Source: Pseudomonadota bacterium
GTDB taxonomy: Bacteria > Pseudomonadota > Alphaproteobacteria > Rhodobacterales > Rhodobacteraceae
Length of the DNA: 13,060 nucleotides
Assembly: GCA_027592105.1 (NCBI GenBank)
Contig: JAQCLA010000043.1
Location: 1-13,060, forward strand
Reading direction: 5' to 3'
Shown: in pieces, positions 6,736 through 13,060 of the stretch
How the letters are laid out: each line of letters begins with the position of its first letter
Numbering within the stretch: the stretch's first letter is position 1
Made by a program: the position numbers and the translations under genes
Notes under the pieces: model-generated
The model's database searches: none
What the model was told of the DNA's origin: nothing
The model's input: the letters and a program-made list of their open reading frames with translations, nothing else

Positions 6736-7743
6736 ATGCCCGATGGGGCCACTCCCTTTGTCCTTGATGTCAAGGACTTGAAGACCGTTTTTCGCACACG
6801 CGGTGGCGAGGTGCATGCGGTCAACAATGTGAGCTTCACGCTCAAACCCGGCGAGTTGCTGGGCGTGGTGGGTGAGTCTGGATCGGGTAAATCGGTGACG
6901 ATGATGTCGCTCATCCGCCTGTTGCCAATGCCGCCCGCCGAGATCCGGGGCGGCAGCGTGATGTTCGAAGGGCAAGATCTGGCCCGCATCCCCGAAGAGA
7001 TGATGCGCGCCATTCGCGGCGCCCGGATCGGGATGGTGTTCCAAGACCCGATGACCAGCCTAAACCCCGTGTTCACCGTGGGTTACCAAATCATGGAACC
7101 GCTGCGCACCCATATGGGCCTGTCCAAGGCGCAGGCCACGACGCGCGCGGCGGAACTGCTTGATCTGGCGGGTATTCCCGATGCGCGCCGCCGACTGGCC
7201 GATTACCCGCATCAGTTTTCGGGTGGCATGCGCCAGCGGGTGATGATCGCCATCGCCTTGGCCTGTGATCCCAAGGTGCTCATCGCCGATGAGCCGACCA
7301 CCGCGCTTGATGTCACCATTCAGGCGCAGATCCTCGAACTGATCAAGGAATTGCGCCAGAAGCTTGGGATGGCGATTGTCTGGATCACACATGATCTGGG
7401 CGTGATCGCGGGCATCGCCGACCGGGTGATGGTGATGTATGGCGGCCAAGTGGTCGAACAGGCACCTGTGCGCGAATTATTCGCCAATCCGCAGCATCCC
7501 TATACACGCATGCTTTTGGAAACCGTGCCGCATATCCGTGGCGAGCGGGCCGCGAAACTGCGGGTGATCCAAGGTCAGCCGCCGATCTTGTCGCGCGCGC
7601 CTGACAGCTGCCCCTTCCGCGCGCGCTGCCCACAGGCATTCGATCGCTGCGCGCATGAGAACCCCGCGCGCTTCGATGTCGGACCCGCGCATGACGCGGC
7701 CTGTTTTTGGGATTTCAAGACGGGGGCCAAGCGCGATGTTTGA
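6736..7743 (+). CDS. dppD: Peptide ABC transporter ATPase, DppD/OppD type
   Basis: A 335-residue cytoplasmic ATPase that powers a dipeptide/oligopeptide importer with DppF. Walker A is GESGSGKS (46-53), the Q-loop is VFQDP (Gln103), the signature is FSGGM (161-165), Walker B ends in Asp185-Glu186 (IADEP), and the switch histidine is His219 in ITHD. The C-terminal extension has the HPYT motif (254-257) followed by Cys292, Cys298, Cys305 and Cys323. In DppD/OppD proteins of known structure such cysteines bind a 4Fe-4S cluster, and the spacing here fits. This is the first gene of the operon, so the ATPases precede the binding protein, unlike the A-B-C-D-F order of E. coli. Its stop overlaps the dppF start by 8 nt. 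The family is certain; whether it moves dipeptides, longer peptides or N-acyl amino acids is not shown by the sequence. Confidence 0.94.
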   Translation: MPDGATPFVLDVKDLKTVFRTRGGEVHAVNNVSFTLKPGELLGVVGESGSGKSVTMMSLIRLLPMPPAEIRGGSVMFEGQDLARIPEEMMRAIRGARIGMVFQDPMTSLNPVFTVGYQIMEPLRTHMGLSKAQATTRAAELLDLAGIPDARRRLADYPHQFSGGMRQRVMIAIALACDPKVLIADEPTTALDVTIQAQILELIKELRQKLGMAIVWITHDLGVIAGIADRVMVMYGGQVVEQAPVRELFANPQHPYTRMLLETVPHIRGERAAKLRVIQGQPPILSRAPDSCPFRARCPQAFDRCAHENPARFDVGPAHDAACFWDFKTGAKRDV

Positions 7744-8773
7744 CACAAGCGGCGCGAAAAAGCTGGTCGAGGTGCGTGATCTTACGATGCATTTCCCGAT
7801 CCGCACGGGATTGTTGCGTCGCCTGACTGGGTCGGTCAAAGCCGTGGATGGTGTCAGCTTCGACATCTACGAGGGCGAGACACTGGGGCTGGTGGGCGAG
7901 TCTGGCTGCGGGAAATCGAGCTGTGGGCGGGCGATCTTGCGGCTTTACGACCCCACCGCCGGTTCGATCCGGCTGGAGGGTGAGGAAATCGCCCACGCCC
8001 CCTTCGACAAGCTGCGCCGCCTTCGCCCCAAGATGCAGATGGTGTTCCAAGACCCGCAAGCCAGCCTCAACCCCCGTATGACAGTGGCGGGCATCATCGG
8101 TGAGCCGTTGATGGAGCATACAAAGCTCAACGCCGCCAAGCGGTTAGAGCGCATCTATGAATTGATGGATGCGGTGGGCCTGAACCGCGAGTTCGCCAAC
8201 CGTTACCCGCACGAGTTTTCGGGCGGTCAGCGCCAACGCATCGGCATTGCGCGCGCGCTTGCGCTCAACCCCAAATTCATCGTCTGCGACGAACCCATCG
8301 CGGCTCTTGATGTGTCGATCCAGGCGCAGGTGGTCAATCTTTTAGAAGAACTGCAAGACCGGCTTGGCCTGACCTATCTGTTCATTTCCCATGATCTCAG
8401 CATGGTGCGCCATATCGCCGACAGGGTCGCGGTGATGTATCTGGGCCGCGTGGTCGAACTGGCCCCGCGCGATGCGCTTTTTGCTGATCCCATGCACCCC
8501 TATACTACGGCGCTTTTGTCGGCGGTCCCCGAACCGGACCCGGCCAGCCATGACGACGCAGAGCGCATCATCTTGCAAGGCGATGTGCCAAGCCCCGCCA
8601 ACCCGCCCAAAGGCTGCAATTTCTGCACCCGCTGCCCGCGCGTGATGGAGATTTGCCGCCAGATCGACCCCGTGATCCGCGAGATCGCGCCGGGCCGCCA
8701 TGTGGCCTGCCATCTCTATGCCGAAGACACCCACAAGACCGCAGCCCATGCGGCCCAACCCACCGAGGTCTGA
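7736..8773 (+). CDS. dppF: Peptide ABC transporter ATPase, DppF/OppF type
   Basis: A 345-residue ATPase, the second nucleotide-binding subunit of the importer. It has Walker A GESGCGKS (54-61), Q-loop VFQDP (Gln105), signature FSGGQ (161-165), Walker B ending in Asp185-Glu186 (VCDEP) and switch His219 in ISHD. The N-terminal HFPIRTGLL segment is typical of OppF/DppF and separates it from DppD. The C-terminal region holds HPYT (254-257) and the cysteines 294, 297, 300, 307 and 325, also a likely iron-sulfur or metal-binding tail. The frame is open to 7655 inside dppD; the ATG at 7736 was chosen because it gives the usual family N-terminus and overlaps the dppD stop in the compact form ATGTTTGA, which points to translational coupling. 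It will pair with DppD under the two permeases DppB and DppC. Confidence 0.93.
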   Translation: MFDTSGAKKLVEVRDLTMHFPIRTGLLRRLTGSVKAVDGVSFDIYEGETLGLVGESGCGKSSCGRAILRLYDPTAGSIRLEGEEIAHAPFDKLRRLRPKMQMVFQDPQASLNPRMTVAGIIGEPLMEHTKLNAAKRLERIYELMDAVGLNREFANRYPHEFSGGQRQRIGIARALALNPKFIVCDEPIAALDVSIQAQVVNLLEELQDRLGLTYLFISHDLSMVRHIADRVAVMYLGRVVELAPRDALFADPMHPYTTALLSAVPEPDPASHDDAERIILQGDVPSPANPPKGCNFCTRCPRVMEICRQIDPVIREIAPGRHVACHLYAEDTHKTAAHAAQPTEV

Positions 8774-8798
8774 GCGACCAACAAGGAGAGAGAGAAAC

Positions 8799-10499
8799 AT
8801 GAAACGATATTCACTTCTGCTCGGTGCGACGGCACTGGCGCTTGCGCCAGCCGCGGCGATGGCCGAGCGCGGCTCTTCGGGGCATCTGAACATCATCTAC
8901 TGGCAAGCGCCCTCGACGCTGAACCCGTATCTGTCGGGCGGCACCAAGGAAGTCGAAAGCGCCTCGCTGATCCTCGAGTCGATGGCCCGTTTCGACGAAA
9001 CCGGCATGATGGTGCCGTGGCTCGCTGAAAGCATCCCGACGGTCGATAATGGCGGCGTTTCGGCCGATCTGACATCGATCACATGGACCATCGCCGATGG
9101 CGTGACATGGTCGGACGGCAGCGCGCTGACATCGGCCGATTTCGTCTTCACATGGACCTACTGCACCCATCCTGAAGGCGGCTGCGCACAGGCCGGCAAT
9201 TTCGACGGCGTGACCTCGGTCGATGCCGTGGATGCGCGCACCGTGCGGGTGAATTTCGCCGAATCCACCCCCTTTCCCTACACCGCCTTTGTCGGCTACG
9301 AGAGCCCGGTGATCCAAGCCGCGCAATTCGCCGAATGCCTTGGCGCACGCGCGCCTGAATGTACGGATGCGAATTTCGGACCCATCGGCACCGGCCCCTT
9401 CAAGGTCGATGAATTCCGCCCCAACGACGTGATCGAGTTGTCGGCCAACCCGAATTTCCGTTTCCCCGACCGGCCCTATTTCGCAACCGTGACCTTCAAG
9501 GGCGGCGGCGATGCGACTTCGGCGGCGCGCTCGGTCTGTGAAACAGGCGAGTTCGATTACGCATGGAACCTGCAAATGGATCCGACCATCCTTGCGGGCA
9601 TGGCCGCGCAGGGCCGTTGCGCGATCGAGGTCTCGTTCGGTACCTCGGTCGAGCGAATCCACCTCAACCAGACCAACCCTGACCCGGCGCTGGGCGATGC
9701 CCGCGCGACCGTCGAAGGTGGGCCGCATCCCTTCCTCACCGATCCAATCGTCGGCCAAGCGCTGTCGATGGCCATCGACCGGCCATTGCTGACCGAAATC
9801 GGTTATGGTGCCGGTGGTCAGCCCACCTGTAACGTGCTGCCCGCACCGGCGCTTTACGCCTCGACCGCCAATGATGCTTGCCTCGTGCAAGATATCCCCG
9901 GCGCAATCGCATTGCTTGATGGGGCCGGTATCGTCGACAGCAATGGTGACGGTATCCGTGAGTATAATGGCGTGCCGATGCGCGTACTGTTCCAAACTTC
10001 GACCAACGCGGTGCGCCAAGACGCGCAGGCGCTGATCAAGCAATGGTGGGAAGAAATCGGCGTTGAAACCGAGTTGCGTAACATAGACGCTTCGGTCTTC
10101 TTCGGTGGCGATCCGGCTTCCCCGGATACCTTCCAGAAGTTCTATGCCGATATCGAGATGTACACCAACAACTTCGCCGGTGTGGACCCGCAGGCCTATA
10201 TGGCAAGCTGGCTGTGTGGTGACATGCCCCGGCCCCAAAGCCAGTGGCAGGGTAACAACACCCACCGCTTCTGCGATCCGGCCTATGACGCGCTTGTCGC
10301 CGAAATGGTCCGCACCGCCGATCTGAACGAGCGTGGCCGCCTCGCGCGCGAGATGAACGATATGCTCGTGCGCTACTCGATCATCCCGCTTATCCACCGT
10401 GCCGGCGTGTCGGCCCGTGCCGCCACCTTGGAAGGCCACCGCATGTCCGAATGGGACAGCGAATTGTGGAACATCATGGATTGGCGCCGCACCCAGTAA
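8799..10499 (+). CDS. dppA: Periplasmic peptide-binding protein (SBP family 5), DppA/OppA type
   Basis: A 566-residue solute-binding protein that captures the substrate in the periplasm and delivers it to DppBC. Residues 1-22 are a Sec signal peptide with an AMA cleavage site before Glu23; no lipobox is present, so it is probably soluble. Family 5 marks include the start YWQAPSTLNPY, the WTIADGVTWSDGSALTSADF block (about 96-115), GTGPF (197-201) and a calcium-loop-like segment, DSNGDGIREYNG (380-391). It is larger than E. coli DppA (about 535 residues). Unusually, the mature protein has ten cysteines (122, 129, 180, 188, 247, 274, 344, 361, 473, 492), an even number falling in sequence-adjacent pairs, which suggests up to five disulfides. 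The ATG at 8799 follows AAGGAG (8783-8788) by 10 nt; the longer frame starting at 8700 lies in dppF. The ligand is unknown; the neighbouring hydrolases suggest N-acyl amino acids or short peptides. Confidence 0.93.
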   Translation: MKRYSLLLGATALALAPAAAMAERGSSGHLNIIYWQAPSTLNPYLSGGTKEVESASLILESMARFDETGMMVPWLAESIPTVDNGGVSADLTSITWTIADGVTWSDGSALTSADFVFTWTYCTHPEGGCAQAGNFDGVTSVDAVDARTVRVNFAESTPFPYTAFVGYESPVIQAAQFAECLGARAPECTDANFGPIGTGPFKVDEFRPNDVIELSANPNFRFPDRPYFATVTFKGGGDATSAARSVCETGEFDYAWNLQMDPTILAGMAAQGRCAIEVSFGTSVERIHLNQTNPDPALGDARATVEGGPHPFLTDPIVGQALSMAIDRPLLTEIGYGAGGQPTCNVLPAPALYASTANDACLVQDIPGAIALLDGAGIVDSNGDGIREYNGVPMRVLFQTSTNAVRQDAQALIKQWWEEIGVETELRNIDASVFFGGDPASPDTFQKFYADIEMYTNNFAGVDPQAYMASWLCGDMPRPQSQWQGNNTHRFCDPAYDALVAEMVRTADLNERGRLAREMNDMLVRYSIIPLIHRAGVSARAATLEGHRMSEWDSELWNIMDWRRTQ

Positions 10500-10516
10500 T
10501 GGCGTGACATGACAAC

Positions 10517-10545
10517 GGCCCGCGCCGCCCTTTGTGGCGCGGGCC
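10517..10545 (+). terminator. Strong stem-loop between dppA and dppB (attenuator/mRNA stabiliser)
   Basis: A perfect 10-bp GC stem, GGCCCGCGCC (10517-10526) and GGCGCGGGCC (10536-10545), has a 9-nt loop and begins 17 nt after the dppA stop. No T tract follows, so full termination is unlikely. In many binding-protein transporter operons a hairpin at this point protects the upstream mRNA from 3' exonucleases or causes partial termination, giving more binding protein than permease. That role is inferred from position. Confidence 0.65.
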
Positions 10546-10585
10546 AATACTTGCCCCGAAACTCCTGACCCGAGGCGTTGGCCCT

Positions 10586-11593
10586 ATGCTGACCTATACG
10601 ATCCGGCGATTGATCCTTGCGATCCCGACGCTTCTGTTCATCAGTTTCGTGATCTTTCTGATTGTGAAGCTATCCCCCTCTGACCCGACGGCGGGCCTGC
10701 CGCTGACAATCCCGCCCGAAGTGCGCGAGCAGATCCGCGAAAGCCTTGGGGTGAACGATCCGGTCTTTGTACAGTATTTCAAATGGCTCAAGCTGATGGC
10801 CTGGGACGAGCCGCTGCATTTCATCGAAGGAACAACTGGCTGGCAGGTCGCCCCCGACGGGCCGCGCATCATCTCTTATCAGACCCGCAGCCCAGTGATG
10901 GATCTGATCGCCCAGCGCATGCCACAGACGCTATGGGTGGTCGGCACATCCTATATCTTGGGCATCTTGATCGCGCTGCCCTTGGGGATCATCTCGGCCT
11001 ATAAGCAATATTCGGTCTTCGATCAGGTCGGAACTTTCATCTCGATGGTGGGCTTTTCGGTGCCGACCTTTTTCACCGGTGTGCTGTTCATCGTGATTTT
11101 CGCGGTCAACCTTGGCTGGTTCCCAAGCGTCTACAACACAACCCATGTGGTGACCGACTGGGACAGCTTTGTTGTACAACTCAAACAGATCATGATGCCG
11201 GTGATGGTTTTGGGCCTGTATAACGCCAGCCAGATCAGCCGCTATTTGCGCGCCTCGATGCTTGACAATCTCAACCAAGATTATGTCCGCACAGCCCGCG
11301 CCAAGGGGCTGACCGAAAAGATCGTCGTGCTGGTGCATGTGCTGAAGAACTCGATGATCCCAGTCGTCACTGTCATCGCGCTGAATGTGCCGGCGGTCTT
11401 TGGCGGCGCGATCATCACCGAGCAGGTCTTCAAGGTGAATGGCATAGGCCAGCTTTTGATCATCGCGATCCAAAGCGGCGATGTGCCGGTGGTGCAAACG
11501 GTGAGCTTTATCTTTGCCGTGCTGATCGTCTTGTTCAGCCTGATTGCCGATATCCTTTACGGCGTGCTCGATCCGAGGATTCGTTATGACTGA
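10586..11593 (+). CDS. dppB: Peptide ABC transporter permease, DppB/OppB type
   Basis: A 335-residue inner-membrane permease. The first membrane segment is at about 7-28 after the typical MLTYTIRRL start. A long periplasmic region (about 30-105, with WQVAPDGPR) precedes the core membrane segments at about 115-137, 147-175, 200-215, 257-277 and 305-325. The coupling (EAA) loop that contacts the ATPases is YVRTARAKGL (233-242) and the residues after it. The C-terminus DPRIRYD is characteristic of DppB. The start at 10586 has GAGG 10 nt upstream; the frame is open further to 10532 but that extension runs through the intergenic stem-loop and is rejected. The stop overlaps the dppC start by 8 nt (ATGACTGA). 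It forms the translocation pore together with DppC. Confidence 0.94.
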   Translation: MLTYTIRRLILAIPTLLFISFVIFLIVKLSPSDPTAGLPLTIPPEVREQIRESLGVNDPVFVQYFKWLKLMAWDEPLHFIEGTTGWQVAPDGPRIISYQTRSPVMDLIAQRMPQTLWVVGTSYILGILIALPLGIISAYKQYSVFDQVGTFISMVGFSVPTFFTGVLFIVIFAVNLGWFPSVYNTTHVVTDWDSFVVQLKQIMMPVMVLGLYNASQISRYLRASMLDNLNQDYVRTARAKGLTEKIVVLVHVLKNSMIPVVTVIALNVPAVFGGAIITEQVFKVNGIGQLLIIAIQSGDVPVVQTVSFIFAVLIVLFSLIADILYGVLDPRIRYD

Positions 11594-12518
11594 GACCGCA
11601 GATCGTACAGCACCGGGCCCGGCACTCGAGGCTTACCGCCCACCACGCAACCAGTGGTGGGATGTCTGGGACCAGTTCAAGACGCATAAGGGCGCGCTCT
11701 TTGGCTTGGGCTTTTTCGTCTTTACGCTGCTGTTCGTCTTTGTCGGTCCGCTGATCTGGACCTTGGATGCGCAATATATTGATATCCGCGCGCGCAACGC
11801 TGGACCCAGCCTTGCCCATCCGATGGGCACCGACCAGCTTGGCCGCGATACCATGGCGCGCATGATGGCAGGTGGCCAGACATCCATCGCGGTGGGGCTG
11901 ACGGCAATGGCGCTGGCGCTGATACTCGGCACGCTGGTGGGGGTGCTTGCGGGCTATTTCAGGCGGCTCGATGGGTTGTTGATGCGCACCGCAGACCTTT
12001 TTTTGGCAATGCCGCTTTTGCCGCTTTTGTTAGTCACGATCATGCTGTTTCGCGATCCTTTGCGCGCAAATTTTGGGCCCGAAGGGGGTATTTTCGTGCT
12101 CATCGTGTTCATGATCGGCGTAACATCTTGGATGCAGACCGCGCGCGTTGTCCGCGCCGACGTCTTGGCGCTGAAGGAACGTGAATTCGTGCTGGCCGCG
12201 CGCTCCATCGGGACGCCCAGCCACCGGATGATCACCCGCCATTTATTGCCCAATGTGATGTCGCCCATCATGGTCTCGGCGACGCTGGGCATTGCCAACG
12301 CCATCATCACTGAAAGCGCGCTGTCATTCCTTGGCCTTGGGTTTCCATCGGATTTCCCGACATGGGGGCGGCTTTTGTTTGATGCCACCGATTGGCTGAC
12401 GCAGAACCCCGAGCGGGTGATTTGGCCGGGCATGGCCATCTCGCTCACCGTTTTGTCGGTCAACTATATTGGTGACGGATTGCGCGACGCCCTCGACCCG
12501 CGCATCCGGGGACGCTAG
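11586..12518 (+). CDS. dppC: Peptide ABC transporter permease, DppC/OppC type
   Basis: A 310-residue inner-membrane permease, partner of DppB. A cytoplasmic N-terminus of about 35 residues precedes the first membrane segment (about 37-59). The family motif GTDQLGRD is at 81-88, followed by a membrane segment with QTSIAVGL. The EAA coupling loop is at about 201-222 (FVLAARSIGT followed by HLLPN). ESALSFLGLG (243-252) and the terminal LDPRIRG are typical of DppC. The frame is open to 11544, but the ATG at 11586 has GAGGA 6 nt upstream and overlaps the dppB stop, so it is preferred. It is the last gene of the importer operon; a palindrome cluster begins 7 nt after its stop. Confidence 0.94.
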   Translation: MTETADRTAPGPALEAYRPPRNQWWDVWDQFKTHKGALFGLGFFVFTLLFVFVGPLIWTLDAQYIDIRARNAGPSLAHPMGTDQLGRDTMARMMAGGQTSIAVGLTAMALALILGTLVGVLAGYFRRLDGLLMRTADLFLAMPLLPLLLVTIMLFRDPLRANFGPEGGIFVLIVFMIGVTSWMQTARVVRADVLALKEREFVLAARSIGTPSHRMITRHLLPNVMSPIMVSATLGIANAIITESALSFLGLGFPSDFPTWGRLLFDATDWLTQNPERVIWPGMAISLTVLSVNYIGDGLRDALDPRIRGR

Positions 12519-12524
12519 GAGAGA

Positions 12525-12586
12525 GGAAATCTCGAGATTTCCCGTGCGAAAAACCCGGGTTTTTCGCACGGGGAACCCTTGGGTTT
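12525..12586. repeat. Cluster of three palindromes after dppC (terminator or extragenic palindromic repeat)
   Basis: Three inverted repeats lie end to end. The first is an 18-nt perfect palindrome, 12525-12542, centred on CTCGAG. The second is a 32-nt perfect palindrome, 12541-12572, with arms CCCGTGCGAAAAACCC and its complement around CCCGGG and no loop; wobble and A-T pairs could extend it to 12538-12575. The third is a short AACCC-TT-GGGTT hairpin, 12574-12585, running into four T. The array lies between dppC and the SMR gene and probably ends the dpp transcript, possibly in both directions. Its exact symmetry and its placement resemble the extragenic palindromic elements seen in Rhodobacteraceae genomes; that resemblance is from memory and not checked. 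Confidence 0.75.
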
Positions 12587-12626
12587 TGTGGCCACTTCGC
12601 CGCAATCATCCAAAAGGCCCGACCCC

Positions 12627-12953
12627 ATGCCATGGCTCTATCTTTTTTTCGCCATTACGGGCGAGATTATCGGCACGACCGCGCTTAAGGCGTCTGATGG
12701 GTTTACCCGGCTTACGCCAAGCCTTTTGGCAATCGTGGGTTACGGGGTGGGATTTTATTTTCTGGCCCTCGTACTGCGCAGCATCCCGCTTGGTATCACC
12801 TATGCGATCTGGTCGGGCGTGGGCGTTGCCGCCGTCACGCTGATCGGCTGGTGGCTTTACGGCCAAAGGCTTGATTGGGCGGCCTTGGTCGGTATCGGGC
12901 TGATCGTGGCGGGGGTGCTGGTGCTCAACCTGTGGTCGGGTGCCGTACAGTGA
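12627..12953 (+). CDS. Small multidrug resistance (SMR) family exporter, EmrE/Qac type
   Basis: A 108-residue inner-membrane protein with four membrane helices (about 3-20, 32-50, 57-76 and 85-103), working as a dual-topology dimer that exchanges protons for a cationic substrate. The essential membrane glutamate is Glu13 (Glu14 in EmrE). The substrate-site pair Tyr59 and Trp62 lies in YAIWSGVG, matching EmrE Tyr60 and Trp63. GQRLD (79-83) and the final INL/LNL-type helix also fit. The WSGVG motif points to the multidrug (Qac) branch; the guanidinium exporters usually have a variant here. The frame is open to 12579, but the ATG at 12627 has AAAAGG 9 nt upstream and the family N-terminus. It is separated from dppC by the palindrome cluster, so it is probably its own unit or a read-through gene. 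The link to peptide uptake is uncertain. Confidence 0.92.
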   Translation: MPWLYLFFAITGEIIGTTALKASDGFTRLTPSLLAIVGYGVGFYFLALVLRSIPLGITYAIWSGVGVAAVTLIGWWLYGQRLDWAALVGIGLIVAGVLVLNLWSGAVQ

Positions 12954-13060
12954 CGCGACGTCGTTACAAAGCTGTGGCTTGATGCGGTGCTCGATGGCAC
13001 TAGCCTTTTTACCAATACGTTGATTGAAAGTGACCCTGAGCCTCCGCATCTGAATTGGTC
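12954..13060. other. Unassigned sequence to the window end
   Basis: The last 107 nt after the SMR stop are less GC-rich than the rest and contain no recognisable terminator or tRNA. One forward frame stays open from the SMR stop to the edge (reading ...KLWLDAVLDGTSLF...), but it has no ATG or ribosome site and I do not recognise it. It could be the start of a gene that continues outside the window, or non-coding. Confidence 0.3.

Noticed and set aside
8811..10547. 578-codon reverse open frame opposite dppA
   Set aside because: It covers almost all of dppA in antisense and has no family motif or signal. The forward gene has a signal peptide, ribosome site and family 5 motifs.
12525..12586. 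CRISPR array
   Set aside because: The repeats are adjacent palindromes without spacers or regular period, and no cas gene is present.
12606..13049. 147-codon reverse open frame opposite the SMR gene
   Set aside because: Arginine- and histidine-rich antisense translation of a gene with clear SMR motifs; no ribosome site seen.

Overview
The window reads as chromosomal DNA of a GC-rich alphaproteobacterium, most likely Rhodobacteraceae (Roseobacter/Rhodobacter relatives). This rests on codon use, on the style of the MoaA, M20 and Dpp proteins, and on an extragenic palindrome of a kind I associate with that family. The family assignment is inference; no rRNA or other marker gene is present. Coding density is high and every gene looks intact.

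Layout. (1) moaA (5-1027, +) encodes GTP 3',8-cyclase of molybdenum cofactor synthesis. It converges on (2) a leftward gene (1039-1725, -) for an exported META/HslJ-domain protein, and a stem-loop sits between them. (3) From 6510 down to 1815 runs a tight leftward operon of four M20 metallohydrolases: an ArgE-type acetylornithine deacetylase, then three tandem paralogues of the HipO/aminoacylase/carboxypeptidase type (M20D). Gaps are 4, 9 and 21 nt. (4) Diverging from it across a 225-nt intergenic region is a rightward dipeptide/oligopeptide ABC importer operon in the order dppD-dppF-dppA-dppB-dppC (6736-12518). It has 8-nt translational overlaps at D/F and B/C, and a strong stem-loop between dppA and dppB. 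(5) A cluster of perfect palindromes (12525-12586) follows dppC. (6) A small multidrug resistance (SMR) exporter gene (12627-12953, +) comes next, then about 107 nt of unassigned sequence to the window end.

How the genes may work together. The divergent pair of operons looks like one scavenging module. A binding-protein-dependent peptide importer brings N-acylated amino acids or short or blocked peptides across the inner membrane. Four cytoplasmic zinc hydrolases with related but non-identical active-site surroundings then remove the acyl group or cleave the amide bond. The enzyme and transporter families are clear from motifs. The substrate, the co-regulation and the idea of a dedicated pathway are inference. 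No regulator gene lies in the window, so control would have to act through the shared intergenic region from elsewhere.

The best leads for something new are the M20 triplication with a nearly invariant catalytic segment, the cysteine-rich binding protein, the palindrome cluster, and the combined importer/hydrolase module. Long antisense open frames opposite hipO and dppA were judged to be by-products of GC-rich codon bias.
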